Below are positions 1 to 9,243 of a DNA stretch of 64,000 nt, one piece after another. Below the pieces are notes generated by a model. It worked only from the letters and a program-made list of their open reading frames with translations, searched no databases and was not told where the DNA came from. The translations under genes were made by a program, and so were the position numbers. Origin of the DNA: CALKJU01 sp046349355 (GTDB lineage: Bacteria; Pseudomonadota; Alphaproteobacteria; Geminicoccales; Geminicoccaceae); the NCBI GenBank assembly GCA_046349355.1, contig JAXMCM010000015.1:186001-250000 (forward strand), given 5' to 3'. How positions within the stretch are numbered: position 1 is the stretch's first letter; each line of letters begins with the position of its first letter.

Positions 1-474
1 GCCCAGCGTCATGCTGTAGGCGGCGGCCTTCGAGGCGCACAGCGAGCCCATCAGCGGCAGATGCACCTGCCCGAGGATCGAGATCATGTTGACGATGGCA
101 CCGCCACCGTTGCGCCTCAGCACCGGCGCGAACGCCCGGCACATCCGCAGCGTGCCGAGATAGTTGACCCGCACTTCGGTCTCGGCCTGCTCCATCGACG
201 GTGCGGCGAGCAGGCCCGCGTTGAAGTTCACACCCGCATTGTTGACCAGCAGCGTGACGTCGCCGGCCCTGGCGACAGCGGCATCGACCTCGGCGGGGTC
301 GGTGGTGTCGAGCACCAGCGGGACGATGCGCGGATCGGACCAGGCGACGGCATTGCCGGCGCGTGACGCGGCGTAGACCTTGGCCGCGCCCCTGGCCAGC
401 AGCGCCGCCACGAACGCCTCGCCGATGCCGCGGTTGGCCCCGCTCACCAGGGCGACCGCTCCCTCGATCTGCAT
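1..474 (-). CDS. SDR-family oxidoreductase (3' end cut off by window edge)
   Basis: N-terminal 158 residues of a short-chain dehydrogenase/reductase that continues beyond position 1. The Rossmann glycine motif (GANRGIG, about residues 12-18) and NNAG are present, so NAD(P)H binding is expected. The active-site serine is probably in the NMIS segment. Where the family normally has YxxxK, this protein reads LCASK: the lysine is kept but leucine stands in place of the catalytic tyrosine, so its chemistry may be altered or lost. The ATG at 474 follows a GGCGGAACG stretch. It lies 16 bp downstream of an ABC-importer ATPase gene on the same strand and is probably the last gene of that operon. The substrate cannot be told from sequence. 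Confidence 0.85.
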   Translation of the reverse strand, partial: MQIEGAVALVSGANRGIGEAFVAALLARGAAKVYAASRAGNAVAWSDPRIVPLVLDTTDPAEVDAAVARAGDVTLLVNNAGVNFNAGLLAAPSMEQAETEVRVNYLGTLRMCRAFAPVLRRNGGGAIVNMISILGQVHLPLMGSLCASKAAAYSMTLG

Positions 475-490
475 CGTTCCGCCTCCTCCC

Positions 491-1297
491 TCAGGCCGCC
501 TGCGCCGCGTCGAGCCAGCCCGGGTCCACCACCGGCAGCGGGATCGCCTCGATCAGGGCACGCGTGTAGGCGTGGCTTGGCGCAGCGAACACGGTGTCGC
601 AAGGCCCTTCCTCGACGACGCGGCCCTCGAGCAGCACGACGACGCGATCGCACAGCGAGCGGACCACGCCGAGGTCGTGGCTGATGAACACCAGCGCCAT
701 GCCGAGGTCGCGGCGCAGCTCGCGCAGCAGCGCCAGGATCTGCGCCTTGGTCGACACGTCGAGGCCCGAGGTGATCTCGTCGGCGACCACGACGGCGGGC
801 TCCAGCGCGATCGCCCGGGCGATGCCGACCCGCTGGCGCTGGCCGCCCGACAGCTGGTGCGGCCAGCGGTCGACGAGCTCCGGCGCCAGCCCCACCCGCT
901 CCAGCAGCGTCTCGGCCTGCCGCCGTGCATCGGCCCGGCCGCGCGTGCGGCCGAAGGCGACCAGGGGCTGCGCCAGGATGGTGCCGATCCGGTGGCGCGG
1001 GTTCAGCGAGCTCTGCGGGTCCTGGAAGATCATCTGCAGCTGGGCGCGCAGCGGCCTCAGTTCGGTCTCGTCCAGACGGGTGATGTCCTGCCCGCCGAAG
1101 CGCAGGGTGCCGGCGGTCGGCTGGTAGAGCCGCAACAGGGTCCGGCCCAGCGAGGTCTTGCCGCTGCCGCTCTCGCCGACGAGGCCCACGGCCTCGCCGC
1201 GATCGATGGCTAGGTCGATGCCGCGCAGGATCTCGAGCGGCGGCCCACCGCCCCGGCGCGGCAGCGTCAGCCCGAGACCCTGCGCCTCAAGCCGCAT
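491..1297 (-). CDS. Peptide/nickel-type ABC importer ATPase (DppF/OppF-like)
   Basis: A 268-residue ATP-binding subunit of an oligopeptide/dipeptide/nickel family importer. Walker A GESGSGKT lies at residues 41-48, the signature LSGGQ at 149-153, Walker B VVVADE at 169-174, and the switch histidine in FISHD at about 207. It would pair with the ATPase encoded just upstream to form the cytoplasmic motor of the importer whose permeases lie at 2141-3995. The start ATG overlaps the end of the preceding ATPase gene by 11 bp, which indicates translational coupling. The substrate is not predictable from the ATPase; the family moves peptides, nickel, opines and some sugars. Confidence 0.93.
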   Translation of the reverse strand: MRLEAQGLGLTLPRRGGGPPLEILRGIDLAIDRGEAVGLVGESGSGKTSLGRTLLRLYQPTAGTLRFGGQDITRLDETELRPLRAQLQMIFQDPQSSLNPRHRIGTILAQPLVAFGRTRGRADARRQAETLLERVGLAPELVDRWPHQLSGGQRQRVGIARAIALEPAVVVADEITSGLDVSTKAQILALLRELRRDLGMALVFISHDLGVVRSLCDRVVVLLEGRVVEEGPCDTVFAAPSHAYTRALIEAIPLPVVDPGWLDAAQAA

Positions 1298-2144
1298 CGT
1301 AGGCCTCGGCGTCGAGGCGCAGTTGCCGGGTCAGCTCGGCTGGCACCGGTACCAGCGTATCGCCCGGCCGGTCCCAGCGCGGCATCGCCGCCAGGAGCGC
1401 CCGCGTATAGGGGTGGAGCGGCCGCTCCAGGAGCAGGGCTGTGGTCTCCTGCTCCCAGATCGTCCCGGCAAAGATCACGCTGACCCGGTCGCACAGCTTG
1501 GCGACCACGCCGAGGTCGTGGGTCACGAACAGCACGGCACAGCCATGGTCATGCTGCAGCTCGCGGAACAGGCGCAGGATCTCGCGCTGGACGGTGACGT
1601 CGAGCGCCGTCGTCGGCTCGTCGGCGACCACCAGCCGCGGCTGCAGCGCGAAGGCCATGGCGATCAGCACCCGCTGCCGCATCCCGCCCGACAGCTCGTG
1701 CGGGTAGAGGCCCAGCACCCGCGACGCCTCGCGGATCCGCACCCGCTCCAGCAGCTCCAGCGCCCGCCGACCGGCTGCTGCCCGACCGAGCCCACCGCGG
1801 CGACGCAGGAACCCGCCCAGCTGGGCGCCGATCGTGTGCCCGGGGTTGAGCGCCGTCATCGGGTCCTGCGGGACGAGGCTGATCTCGCGGCCCATCAGCT
1901 GGCGGTGCTCGGCCGGCGCCATGCCGTTCAGCTCGCGGCCCTCGAAGCGGATCGAGCCGCCTTCGACCCGCGCCGCCGCCGGCAGCAGGCCGAGCACCGC
2001 CCGCGCGATCATCGACTTGCCGGCGCCGCTCTCGCCGACCAGGCCGTGCACCTCGCCCGGCGCGATCTCGAGGCGGATCCGGTGCAGCACGCGCACCGCC
2101 CCGAGGCGGACCGTCAGCTCACGGATGGCCAGCGTCGGGCTCAC
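1287..2144 (-). CDS. Peptide/nickel-type ABC importer ATPase (DppD/OppD-like)
   Basis: A 285-residue ATP-binding subunit. Walker A GESGAGKS is at residues 37-44, LSGGM at 151-155 and Walker B LVVADE at 171-176, followed by the D-loop and a THD switch histidine. I chose the GTG at 2144 because it overlaps the stop of the upstream permease in a GTGA arrangement and gives a normal family N-terminus (TLAIRELTV). The open frame runs further upstream, but there it only shadows the permease gene. It forms a heterodimeric motor with the ATPase at 491-1297. Confidence 0.92.
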   Translation of the reverse strand: MSPTLAIRELTVRLGAVRVLHRIRLEIAPGEVHGLVGESGAGKSMIARAVLGLLPAAARVEGGSIRFEGRELNGMAPAEHRQLMGREISLVPQDPMTALNPGHTIGAQLGGFLRRRGGLGRAAAGRRALELLERVRIREASRVLGLYPHELSGGMRQRVLIAMAFALQPRLVVADEPTTALDVTVQREILRLFRELQHDHGCAVLFVTHDLGVVAKLCDRVSVIFAGTIWEQETTALLLERPLHPYTRALLAAMPRWDRPGDTLVPVPAELTRQLRLDAEAYDAA

Positions 2145-2995
2145 CGGCGCAGCACCGGGTCGAGCCGGTCCTTGAGCCCGTCGCCGAGCAGGTTGAAGGC
2201 CAGCACCACGAGCACGATGCACAGCATCGGCAGGACCATGAGCCAGGGCGTCTGGTAGACGACGGTGCGGCCTTCCGCGATCAGGCCGCCCCAGGTCGGC
2301 CAGTCGCTCGCCACCGACAGGCCGACGAAGCTGAGGATCGCCTCGACGATCACCGCGATCCCCATCTCCAGCGTCACCAGGACCAGCAGCAGCGGCGCCA
2401 CGTTGGGCAGGATCTCGCTGGAAAGCGTCCGCCAGCGGCCGAGCCCGATGACCCGGGCCGCCAGCACGTAGTCCTGCGCCTTCTGCACCTGCACCTCGGC
2501 CCGCACGACCCGGCAGAAGCGCGTCCAGTCGATGACGACGATGGCGAGGATCACCGCCGGCAGGCCGGCGCCGACGACGGCCACCAGCACGATCGACAAG
2601 AGCACCGGCGGAAACGCCATCCAGATGTCGACCAGCCGCGAGATCAGCTCGTCGACCCAGCCGCCCAGCCAGCCGGCGAGCAGCCCGAGGACGGTGCCGA
2701 GGATCGCCGCCAGCAGCGCCGCCACCACCGCCACCGTCACGGCGACCCGCGCCCCGTAGATCAGCCGCGAGAGCACGTCGCGCCCGAGGCTGTCGGTGCC
2801 CAGCAGGTAGAGCGGGTCGCCGCCCGGCAGGAACGAGGGTGGCAGGAGCCCGGCCATCAGGTCCTGCTCGAGCGGATCGCGCGGCGCCAGCCAGGGCGCG
2901 AACGCGGCCGTGACGAACAGCAGGCCGATGACGATCGCGCCGAACCACAGCCGGCCGTCGAAGCGGGTGCTGCGAGCTGCCGCCAGCTCAGCCAT
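2141..2995 (-). CDS. ABC importer permease (DppC-like)
   Basis: A 284-residue inner-membrane permease of the binding-protein-dependent transport family. An N-terminal segment (about residues 15-35) is followed by the conserved DppC start (LAPRDPLEQD), a periplasmic region with LGTDSLGRDV, and then five hydrophobic segments. The EAA-type loop that contacts the ATPases lies around ARVIGLGRWRTL. It pairs with the permease at 2988-3995, which its start overlaps by 8 bp. All five importer genes are on the minus strand with overlaps or very short gaps, so they form one transcription unit. Confidence 0.92.
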   Translation of the reverse strand: MAELAAARSTRFDGRLWFGAIVIGLLFVTAAFAPWLAPRDPLEQDLMAGLLPPSFLPGGDPLYLLGTDSLGRDVLSRLIYGARVAVTVAVVAALLAAILGTVLGLLAGWLGGWVDELISRLVDIWMAFPPVLLSIVLVAVVGAGLPAVILAIVVIDWTRFCRVVRAEVQVQKAQDYVLAARVIGLGRWRTLSSEILPNVAPLLLVLVTLEMGIAVIVEAILSFVGLSVASDWPTWGGLIAEGRTVVYQTPWLMVLPMLCIVLVVLAFNLLGDGLKDRLDPVLRR

Positions 2996-3995
2996 GGCGC
3001 AGCCGTGGGTTCAGCCACGCGGCCGCCGCGTCGATCACGAGGTTGATGGCGATGAACAGCACGGCGAAGGTCAGGATCAGGCCCTGGATTAGCGGCAGGT
3101 CGCGGTCGATCACGGCCCCCAACGCCATGTTGCCGATGCCGGGATAGGCGAAGATCCGCTCGATCAGCACCGTGCCACCGACGAGGAACGTGAACTGCAC
3201 GGCGGTCAGCGTCACCGTCGGCAGCAGCGCGTTGCGCAGCGCCTCGCCCAGCACGATGCGCAGCCGCGAGTAGCCCATGGCGCGTGCCATCTGCGCGTAG
3301 TCCTGGGCCAGCGCCTCGGCGAGGGCCGCCTTCAGCACGCGCGCGATCATCGCCGCCAGCGGCAGGGCGAGGGCGGTGGCCGGCAGGATGAGGTGGCGTA
3401 GCAGGTCGGCGACCGTGGCGAAGCGCAGCCGGAGCAGGCTCTCGACGAGGTAGAAGTTGGTCGAGAAGCTCTCCGACACGCGCGGATCGAGCCGGCCCGA
3501 GATCGGCAGGACCGGATAGAGCACGCCCAGCACGAGGATGAAGGCGAAGCCCCAGAGGAAGTCCGGCACCGCCATGGCGAGGCCCGAGAACCCGTCGACG
3601 ACGCGCTCGGGCCAGCGGCCCTGCCAGTAGGCGCCGGCGACGGCGGCAAGCATGCCGATCAGCGTGGCGAGGAGGATCGCCACCCCGGCCAGCTCCAGCG
3701 TCGCCGGCAGCCGGTCGAGGACAAGGCCCAGCACGCCCTGCCGCTGGCTGATCGACGTGCCGAGATCGCCCCGCGCGACGCCGCCGATCCACACCGCGAA
3801 CTGCTCCGGGATCGAGCGGTCGAGCCCGTAGAGGGCGCGCAGGTTGGCGATGTCGGCCGCGCTGGCGCCGGGCGGCGTCATCATCGCGATGGGATCGCCC
3901 GGCACCACGCGCAGCAGCACGAACACGATCACCGCGACCCCGAGCAGCGTCGGGATCGCCAGCAGCAGCCGCCGGGCGAGGAAGCGCAGCGCCAA
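2988..3995 (-). CDS. ABC importer permease (DppB-like)
   Basis: A 335-residue inner-membrane permease with the usual DppB layout: an N-terminal transmembrane helix (about residues 8-30), a periplasmic domain containing VVPGDP, and five further hydrophobic segments. The cytoplasmic coupling loop is recognisable as YAQMARAMGYSRLRI. It lies 13 bp after the binding-protein gene and overlaps the DppC-like gene. It forms the transport pore with the 2141-2995 product. Family membership is clear; the substrate is unknown. Confidence 0.93.
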   Translation of the reverse strand: MALRFLARRLLLAIPTLLGVAVIVFVLLRVVPGDPIAMMTPPGASAADIANLRALYGLDRSIPEQFAVWIGGVARGDLGTSISQRQGVLGLVLDRLPATLELAGVAILLATLIGMLAAVAGAYWQGRWPERVVDGFSGLAMAVPDFLWGFAFILVLGVLYPVLPISGRLDPRVSESFSTNFYLVESLLRLRFATVADLLRHLILPATALALPLAAMIARVLKAALAEALAQDYAQMARAMGYSRLRIVLGEALRNALLPTVTLTAVQFTFLVGGTVLIERIFAYPGIGNMALGAVIDRDLPLIQGLILTFAVLFIAINLVIDAAAAWLNPRLRHG

Positions 3996-4008
3996 CGGCG
4001 GCCGCGGC

Positions 4009-5535
4009 TCAGGCCGGCTGCATCAGCTGCGGCAGCAGGAAGTTGGCGACGTGCGGGGTCACCTTGACCTTGTCGCTGTGGACGATCGGCTGGACGTACT
4101 GCAGCAGCGGCAGGACGTAGCTCTTTTCGGCGATGTAGCGGTCGACCGCCTTGTAGCCGTCGATGCGCTTGGTCTCGTCCTGCTCGCCCCAGAGCGGGCC
4201 GATCATCGCGTCGACGTCCTCGGTCTTCCACGCCGAGTGCGGCGACGGGCCGAACATGGCGAAGCCGGTCGAGGTCGACGGGTCGCCGATGGCGTTGCCC
4301 CAGTTGTAGAACGCCGCCGGCGCCAGCTTGTGCTGGGCGCGCAGCTCATAGTGCTTGGCGATCTCGTAGACCTCGATCTGCGCCTCGATGCCGACCTTGC
4401 GCCACATCCCGACGATCGCCTGGATCATGTCGTAATCCTTGGGCTTGAAGCCCCGCGTCGTCTGGATCGTGAACTTGACCGGCTTGTCCGGCGAGTAGCC
4501 GGAGGCGGCAAGGCGCTCCTTGGCCTTCTCCGGGTCGTAGGGAACCCTGGTCGCCGCGTCGAAGGCCTCGTATTCGGGGGCCTGCAGGGTGTCGATCGGC
4601 ACGCCGTAGCCGCGCAGCAGCCGGTCGACGATGGCCTTCTTGTCGACCGCGTGGGTCATCGCGAAGCGGACGTTCTCGTCCAGCATCGGGTCGACGTTGG
4701 TGATGAAGATCATGCCGATGTCGGACACCGGCGTGGACACCCCGGCGAGCCCCGGCTTGGCCTTGAGCCGGTCGAACTCCTCGTAGGGAATCTCGAGGGT
4801 GACGTCGGACTGCCCGCTCTCGACCTCGGCGATGCGGCTGGCCGGGTCGGTGACGAACTTGAAGACCACCGTGTCGTAGGCCGGCTTGCCGCCCCACCAC
4901 TTGTCGAAGGCCTTGAGCCGCAGGAACGAGTCCGGCTGGAACTCGTCGACCATGTAGGGCCCCGAGCCGACCGGCTTCTTCTCGAAGCCCTCGGCGCCGA
5001 CCTTCTCGTAGTAGGCCTTGGGCATGACGTAGGCGGTGAGGAACGCCATCCACTTGAAGATCGTGGGATCGAACGACAGGACGTCGCCGGTGATCCTGTT
5101 GCCGTCGATCTGGTAGTTGCCAACCTTGCCCCAGACGAACTGGATCGGGTTGCCGGTCTTGGGATCGCCCGCCCGCTGCAGCGACCAGACGACGTCCTCG
5201 GCGGTCACCGGCGTGCCGTCATGCCAGAAGGCACCGTCGCGCACCTCGAGCTCGATCTTGGTCCGGTCGGCGTTCCAGCCCCACTTGGTCAGCAGGCCCG
5301 GCTTGAACGACAGGTCGGGGTTCTGGTCGACGAACTGGTCGAGCACCGACTTGTAGAGCGACTGGATCGTCGGGTTGACCGCCGACGGCCCGACCGTCGG
5401 GTCCCACGACGGCAGGTCGACATTGTAGGCGATGGTCACGGTCGACGCCTGCGCGGTCGCCGGACGGATGAGGTAGGGCGCGGCAAGGGCGGCGCCGCCC
5501 AGGGCCAGCGCCTGACGGCGGGTCACGACGGCCAT
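4009..5535 (-). CDS. Periplasmic solute-binding protein, family 5 (peptide/nickel), Tat signal
   Basis: A 508-residue extracellular solute-binding protein, first gene of the importer operon. The N-terminus carries a twin-arginine signal (RR at residues 6-7, hydrophobic stretch, ATAQA cleavage region), so it is probably exported folded through Tat. The mature part has the family-5 landmarks: WDPTVGPSA, LLTKWGWN, FWHDGTPVTAEDVVWSLQRA and a long C-terminal lobe with an NWGNAIGDPS segment. It captures the ligand in the periplasm and delivers it to the DppB/DppC-like permeases. The gene diverges from a second, sugar-type importer operon at 5666; the 130 bp between them should hold both promoters. 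Confidence 0.93.
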   Translation of the reverse strand: MAVVTRRQALALGGAALAAPYLIRPATAQASTVTIAYNVDLPSWDPTVGPSAVNPTIQSLYKSVLDQFVDQNPDLSFKPGLLTKWGWNADRTKIELEVRDGAFWHDGTPVTAEDVVWSLQRAGDPKTGNPIQFVWGKVGNYQIDGNRITGDVLSFDPTIFKWMAFLTAYVMPKAYYEKVGAEGFEKKPVGSGPYMVDEFQPDSFLRLKAFDKWWGGKPAYDTVVFKFVTDPASRIAEVESGQSDVTLEIPYEEFDRLKAKPGLAGVSTPVSDIGMIFITNVDPMLDENVRFAMTHAVDKKAIVDRLLRGYGVPIDTLQAPEYEAFDAATRVPYDPEKAKERLAASGYSPDKPVKFTIQTTRGFKPKDYDMIQAIVGMWRKVGIEAQIEVYEIAKHYELRAQHKLAPAAFYNWGNAIGDPSTSTGFAMFGPSPHSAWKTEDVDAMIGPLWGEQDETKRIDGYKAVDRYIAEKSYVLPLLQYVQPIVHSDKVKVTPHVANFLLPQLMQPA

Positions 5536-5665
5536 CGGAGGATCCCTCTTTCCGTTCTTGTCTCGTTGGCTGCGACGAAGCTTACGCAGCGCCCCGCGTC
5601 CGGTCTACCGCCCTACCGGGCAGGATGCTAAGGCCGTCCGACAACCAGGGAGGCAGGCGGGGCCG

Positions 5666-7165
5666 ATGGAGCCCGTTCTCCAGCTCGCGGACGTCACCAA
5701 GTCGTTCCCCGGCGTGCAGGCCCTGCGCGGCGTCAGCTTCGACGTGCGCGCCGGCGAGGTCCACGCCCTGCTCGGCGAGAACGGTGCGGGCAAGTCGACG
5801 CTGATCAAGATCATCTCGGGCGTCTACCGCCCGGACGGCGGCTCGCTGCGCATGGACGGCCGCGAGGCCCACTTCGCCTCGCCGCAGGAGGCCCAGCGCG
5901 CCGGGATCGCCACCATCTTCCAGGAGCTGCTGCTCTTCCCCGAGCTGACCGTCGCCGAGAACATCTTCATGGGCCATGCCCCGCGCCGGTCGTGGGGCGG
6001 CATCGACTGGGCGACGATGGCGGCGAAGGCCGGCGAGATCCTGGCCTCGCTCGACATCCACGACCTCGACGTCAACGCTCCGGTCGGCGCCCTGTCGGTC
6101 GGCAACCGGCAGCGCGTCGAGATCGCCAAGGCGCTGTCGCAGAACGCCCGCATCCTGATCATGGACGAGCCGACCGCGGCCTTGACCCAGGCCGATGTCG
6201 ACCGCCTGTTCGCCATCGTCCGGCTGCTCCGCCAGCGCGGCGTCGGCGTCGTCTACATCAGCCACCGCATGGCCGAGGTGTTCGAGCTCGCCGACCGCGT
6301 CACCGTGCTGCGCGACGGCGCCTATGTCGGCACCCGCGACGCCGCCGCGACCAGCGAGGGCGAGCTGATCACCATGATGGTCGGCCGGACCATCGAGCAG
6401 CTTTTCCCCAAGGCCGAGGTGCCGATCGGCGCGCCCGTGCTCGAGGTCCGCGACCTGAGCTACGCCGGCGTGATCGAGAACATCAGCCTGACCGTGCGCG
6501 CCGGCGAGATCGTGGGCCTCGCCGGGCTTGTCGGCTCCGGCCGCAGCGAGCTGGCGCAGACCATCTTCGGCATCACCCCGGCGACCTCCGGCGAGATCCG
6601 CCTCGGCGGCAAGCCGGTCCGGATCGACAGCCCGGGCACCGCCAAGAAGCTCGGCGTCGCCTACGTGCCCGAGGACCGCGGCATCCAGGGCCTCGTCCGG
6701 CCGATGCGGATCCGCGAGAACGTCTCGATGGCCGTGCTGGGCGACCTCGCCCGGCGCTGGTTCATCGACCGCACCGCCGAGATGGCGCTGGCCACCGACG
6801 CCATCCGCCGCTTCTCGATCCGCGCCCCCGGCACCGAGCAGGTCGTCGGCAAGCTGTCCGGCGGCAACCAGCAGAAGGTCGTCCTCGGCAAGTGGCTGGC
6901 GACGAAGCCGCGGGTGCTGATCATGGACGAGCCGACCCGCGGCATCGACGTCGGCGCCAAATCGGAGATCCACCGCCTGATGAGCGAGCTCGCCGGCCAG
7001 GGCCTGGCGATCCTGATGATCTCCAGCGAATTGCCCGAGGTCCTCGGCATGAGCGATCGCGTGCTGGTGATGCGCGAGGGCCGGCTCGTCGGCGAGTTCG
7101 CCCGCGCCGAGGCGACCCAGGAAGCGGTGGCGGGAGCCATGATGCGCGTGCCGAAGGCGGCCTGA
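5666..7165 (+). CDS. Sugar/AI-2-type ABC importer ATPase with two nucleotide-binding domains (RbsA-like)
   Basis: A 499-residue ATPase with two fused ABC domains. The first has Walker A GENGAGKST at residues 37-45 and Walker B ILIMDEPT. The second is degenerate at Walker A (GLVGSGRSEL) but keeps LSGGNQQK and LIMDEPTRGID, the normal pattern for RbsA/XylG/LsrA proteins. The ATG at 5666 fits the family N-terminus (LQLADVTKSFPGV) and has a GGAGG-containing leader; the frame is open further upstream but without recognisable coding. It powers the importer whose two permeases and binding protein follow. The permease gene starts 3 bp after its stop. Confidence 0.93.
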   Translation: MEPVLQLADVTKSFPGVQALRGVSFDVRAGEVHALLGENGAGKSTLIKIISGVYRPDGGSLRMDGREAHFASPQEAQRAGIATIFQELLLFPELTVAENIFMGHAPRRSWGGIDWATMAAKAGEILASLDIHDLDVNAPVGALSVGNRQRVEIAKALSQNARILIMDEPTAALTQADVDRLFAIVRLLRQRGVGVVYISHRMAEVFELADRVTVLRDGAYVGTRDAAATSEGELITMMVGRTIEQLFPKAEVPIGAPVLEVRDLSYAGVIENISLTVRAGEIVGLAGLVGSGRSELAQTIFGITPATSGEIRLGGKPVRIDSPGTAKKLGVAYVPEDRGIQGLVRPMRIRENVSMAVLGDLARRWFIDRTAEMALATDAIRRFSIRAPGTEQVVGKLSGGNQQKVVLGKWLATKPRVLIMDEPTRGIDVGAKSEIHRLMSELAGQGLAILMISSELPEVLGMSDRVLVMREGRLVGEFARAEATQEAVAGAMMRVPKAA

Positions 7166-7167
7166 GC

Positions 7168-8154
7168 ATGGCCGCATCCGCACCGCCGGCCGGGACCGCC
7201 GCGACCGGCAGCTTCCGCCGCCTCGCCTTCAGCCAGGAAGGCATCCTGCTGATCGCCATCATCGCCCTGTTCCTCGCCGTCGGCTTCTGGAACCCGCGCT
7301 TCCTCGCCGAGAACAACCTGCAGAGCATCTTCCTCGGCAACGCCTACATCGCGGTCGCCGCGATCGGCATGTCGCTGGTGATCATCTCGGGCAACATCGA
7401 CGTGTCGGTGGGCTCGCTGATCGGCTGCATGGCGACGCTGAGCGGCACGCTCGCGGTCAGCGGCTGGCCGATCCTGCTGAGCTGGGTCGTGCCGATCCTC
7501 GTCAGCATCCTGCTGACCGGCCTGATGGGGTGGCTGGTCGCCTACCTGCGCATTCCCTCGATCGTCGTGACGCTCGGCATGATGAGCATCCTCAAGGGAC
7601 TGCTGATCATCGTCACCGGCGGGGCCTGGATCAACAACCTGCCGGAAGGCTACGCGCTGGCGCAGATGCGCCCGCTCAACGTGCCGATGCCGGTGTGGTT
7701 CATGGTCATCCTCACCGCCGCCGCGGCCTTCTGGATGCGCTACGCCGCCACCGGCCGGGCGATCTACGCCGTCGGCGGCAATCCCGAGGCGGCACGGCTC
7801 TCGGGCCTGTCGCGCGAGCGGGTGATCATGACGGTGTTCCTGATCCACGGCGGCTTCGCCGGGATCGCCGCCATCCTCTTCGCGACCCAGCTCAGCGTCA
7901 TCCAGTCGACGGTACCGCCCAACCTCGAGCTCACCATCATCACCGCCTCGGTGGTCGGCGGCGTCAGCATCCTGGGCGGCACCGGCACCGTCATCGGCTC
8001 GACGCTGGCGGCGGTGCTGCTGGCGGCGATCGGCTCGTCGCTGATCTTCGTCAATGTCTCGCCCTACTGGCTTCGCGCCGTGCAGGGCGTGCTGATCCTC
8101 GTCACCGTGCTGGCCGACCTGGCGCGCCGCAAGCGCCAGGCGGCCGGCCACTAG
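7168..8154 (+). CDS. Sugar ABC importer permease (RbsC/LsrC/RhaP-like)
   Basis: A 328-residue integral membrane permease of the ribose-type (BPD_transp_2) family, with about eight to ten hydrophobic segments and the signature region SGNIDVSVGSLIG in the first third. The conserved GGNPEAARLSGL cytoplasmic loop that contacts the ATPase is present. It starts 3 bp after the ATPase gene and is followed 11 bp later by a paralogous permease of the same length, so the importer probably uses a heterodimeric pore as LsrCD and RhaPQ do. Confidence 0.92.
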   Translation: MAASAPPAGTAATGSFRRLAFSQEGILLIAIIALFLAVGFWNPRFLAENNLQSIFLGNAYIAVAAIGMSLVIISGNIDVSVGSLIGCMATLSGTLAVSGWPILLSWVVPILVSILLTGLMGWLVAYLRIPSIVVTLGMMSILKGLLIIVTGGAWINNLPEGYALAQMRPLNVPMPVWFMVILTAAAAFWMRYAATGRAIYAVGGNPEAARLSGLSRERVIMTVFLIHGGFAGIAAILFATQLSVIQSTVPPNLELTIITASVVGGVSILGGTGTVIGSTLAAVLLAAIGSSLIFVNVSPYWLRAVQGVLILVTVLADLARRKRQAAGH

Positions 8155-8165
8155 GGCGCCCGACC

Positions 8166-9152
8166 ATGGCCACGGGACAGCTGGCAGCCGCCGGCGGCAC
8201 GGGCAACCTGCACAGCCTGCTGCGCCGCCACGAGACGGTGCTGTTCGTCATCCTCGTGGTGGCGCTGATCGTCCTCGCCACCCAGACCGACCGCTTCCTC
8301 ACCGCCGACAACCTGCTCAACCAGGGCCGGCTGATGACCGAGGTCGGGCTGATCGCCCTGCCGATGACCTTCATCATCATCACCGGCGGGATCGACCTCT
8401 CGGTCGGCTCGATCATGGGCCTGTGCGCCATCATGCTCGGCTACGGCTGGAAGAACCTCGGCCTGCCGCTGGAGCTGTCGATCGGCCTGGCGATGCTGCT
8501 GGGTGCCCTCGCCGGCTACGTGAACGGCTGGTTCATCACCCGCGTCCGGGTGCCGCCGCTGATCATGACGCTGGCGACGCTGGCGCTCTACCGCGGCCTC
8601 GCCGAGGGCATCAGCCAGGCCCGCTCGGTGCGCGGCTACCCCGAATGGTTCTTCGTCCTCGGCCAGGGCGACGTCCTGGGCGTGCCGACCCAGCTCTGGC
8701 TGCTGCTGGTGGCGGCCGTCGTCGCCGCCATCGTGCTGGCCCGCACCAGCTTCGGCCGGATGCTCTACGCCATCGGCAACAACGAGACGGCCGCGCGCTT
8801 CTCGGGCGTGCCGGTCGACCGCTGCAAGCTCGCCATCTACACGCTGTCCGGCCTCGCCGGCGGGATCGCCGCCTGGATCTTCGTCTCGCGCGTCAGCACG
8901 ACCCGCTCCGACATGGGCACCGGCGTCGAGCTCGACGTCATCGCCGCCGTCGTCCTCGGCGGGACCAGCATCTTCGGCGGCACCGGCACGATCCTCGGCA
9001 CGGCGCTCGGCGTGATCCTCGTCCAGCTGCTGAAGAACGGCCTGGCGCTCACCGGCGTGAAGGGCGACGCCACCATCGTCGTGATCGGCACGGTGCTGAT
9101 CCTGTCGATCCTGGTCAGCAATTTCCTGCAGTCGCGTCGCGGCAGCGACTGA
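8166..9152 (+). CDS. Sugar ABC importer permease (second subunit, LsrD/RhaQ-like)
   Basis: The second 328-residue permease of the same importer. The ATG at 8166 follows the previous stop by 11 bp. After a short cytoplasmic N-terminus the protein has eight or more hydrophobic segments, the landmark TGGIDLSVGSIMG and the coupling loop IGNNETAARFSGVPV. Its similarity to the upstream permease suggests an old gene duplication. It is on the same strand as the binding-protein gene, which begins 91 bp downstream with its own strong ribosome-binding site. Confidence 0.92.
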   Translation: MATGQLAAAGGTGNLHSLLRRHETVLFVILVVALIVLATQTDRFLTADNLLNQGRLMTEVGLIALPMTFIIITGGIDLSVGSIMGLCAIMLGYGWKNLGLPLELSIGLAMLLGALAGYVNGWFITRVRVPPLIMTLATLALYRGLAEGISQARSVRGYPEWFFVLGQGDVLGVPTQLWLLLVAAVVAAIVLARTSFGRMLYAIGNNETAARFSGVPVDRCKLAIYTLSGLAGGIAAWIFVSRVSTTRSDMGTGVELDVIAAVVLGGTSIFGGTGTILGTALGVILVQLLKNGLALTGVKGDATIVVIGTVLILSILVSNFLQSRRGSD

Positions 9153-9243
9153 ACGGATCATCCCCCGAATCCGGATGTCCGTCGTTCCGCCGCAGCTTCG
9201 TGGGTACGGTCGCCGTGATCGGCGATAGGGAGGTCAAAAGAAG

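Noticed and set aside
2145..2948. Upstream extension of the DppD-like ATPase frame
   Set aside because: It only shadows the permease gene in another frame; the GTG at 2144, coupled to the permease stop, gives a normal ATPase N-terminus.
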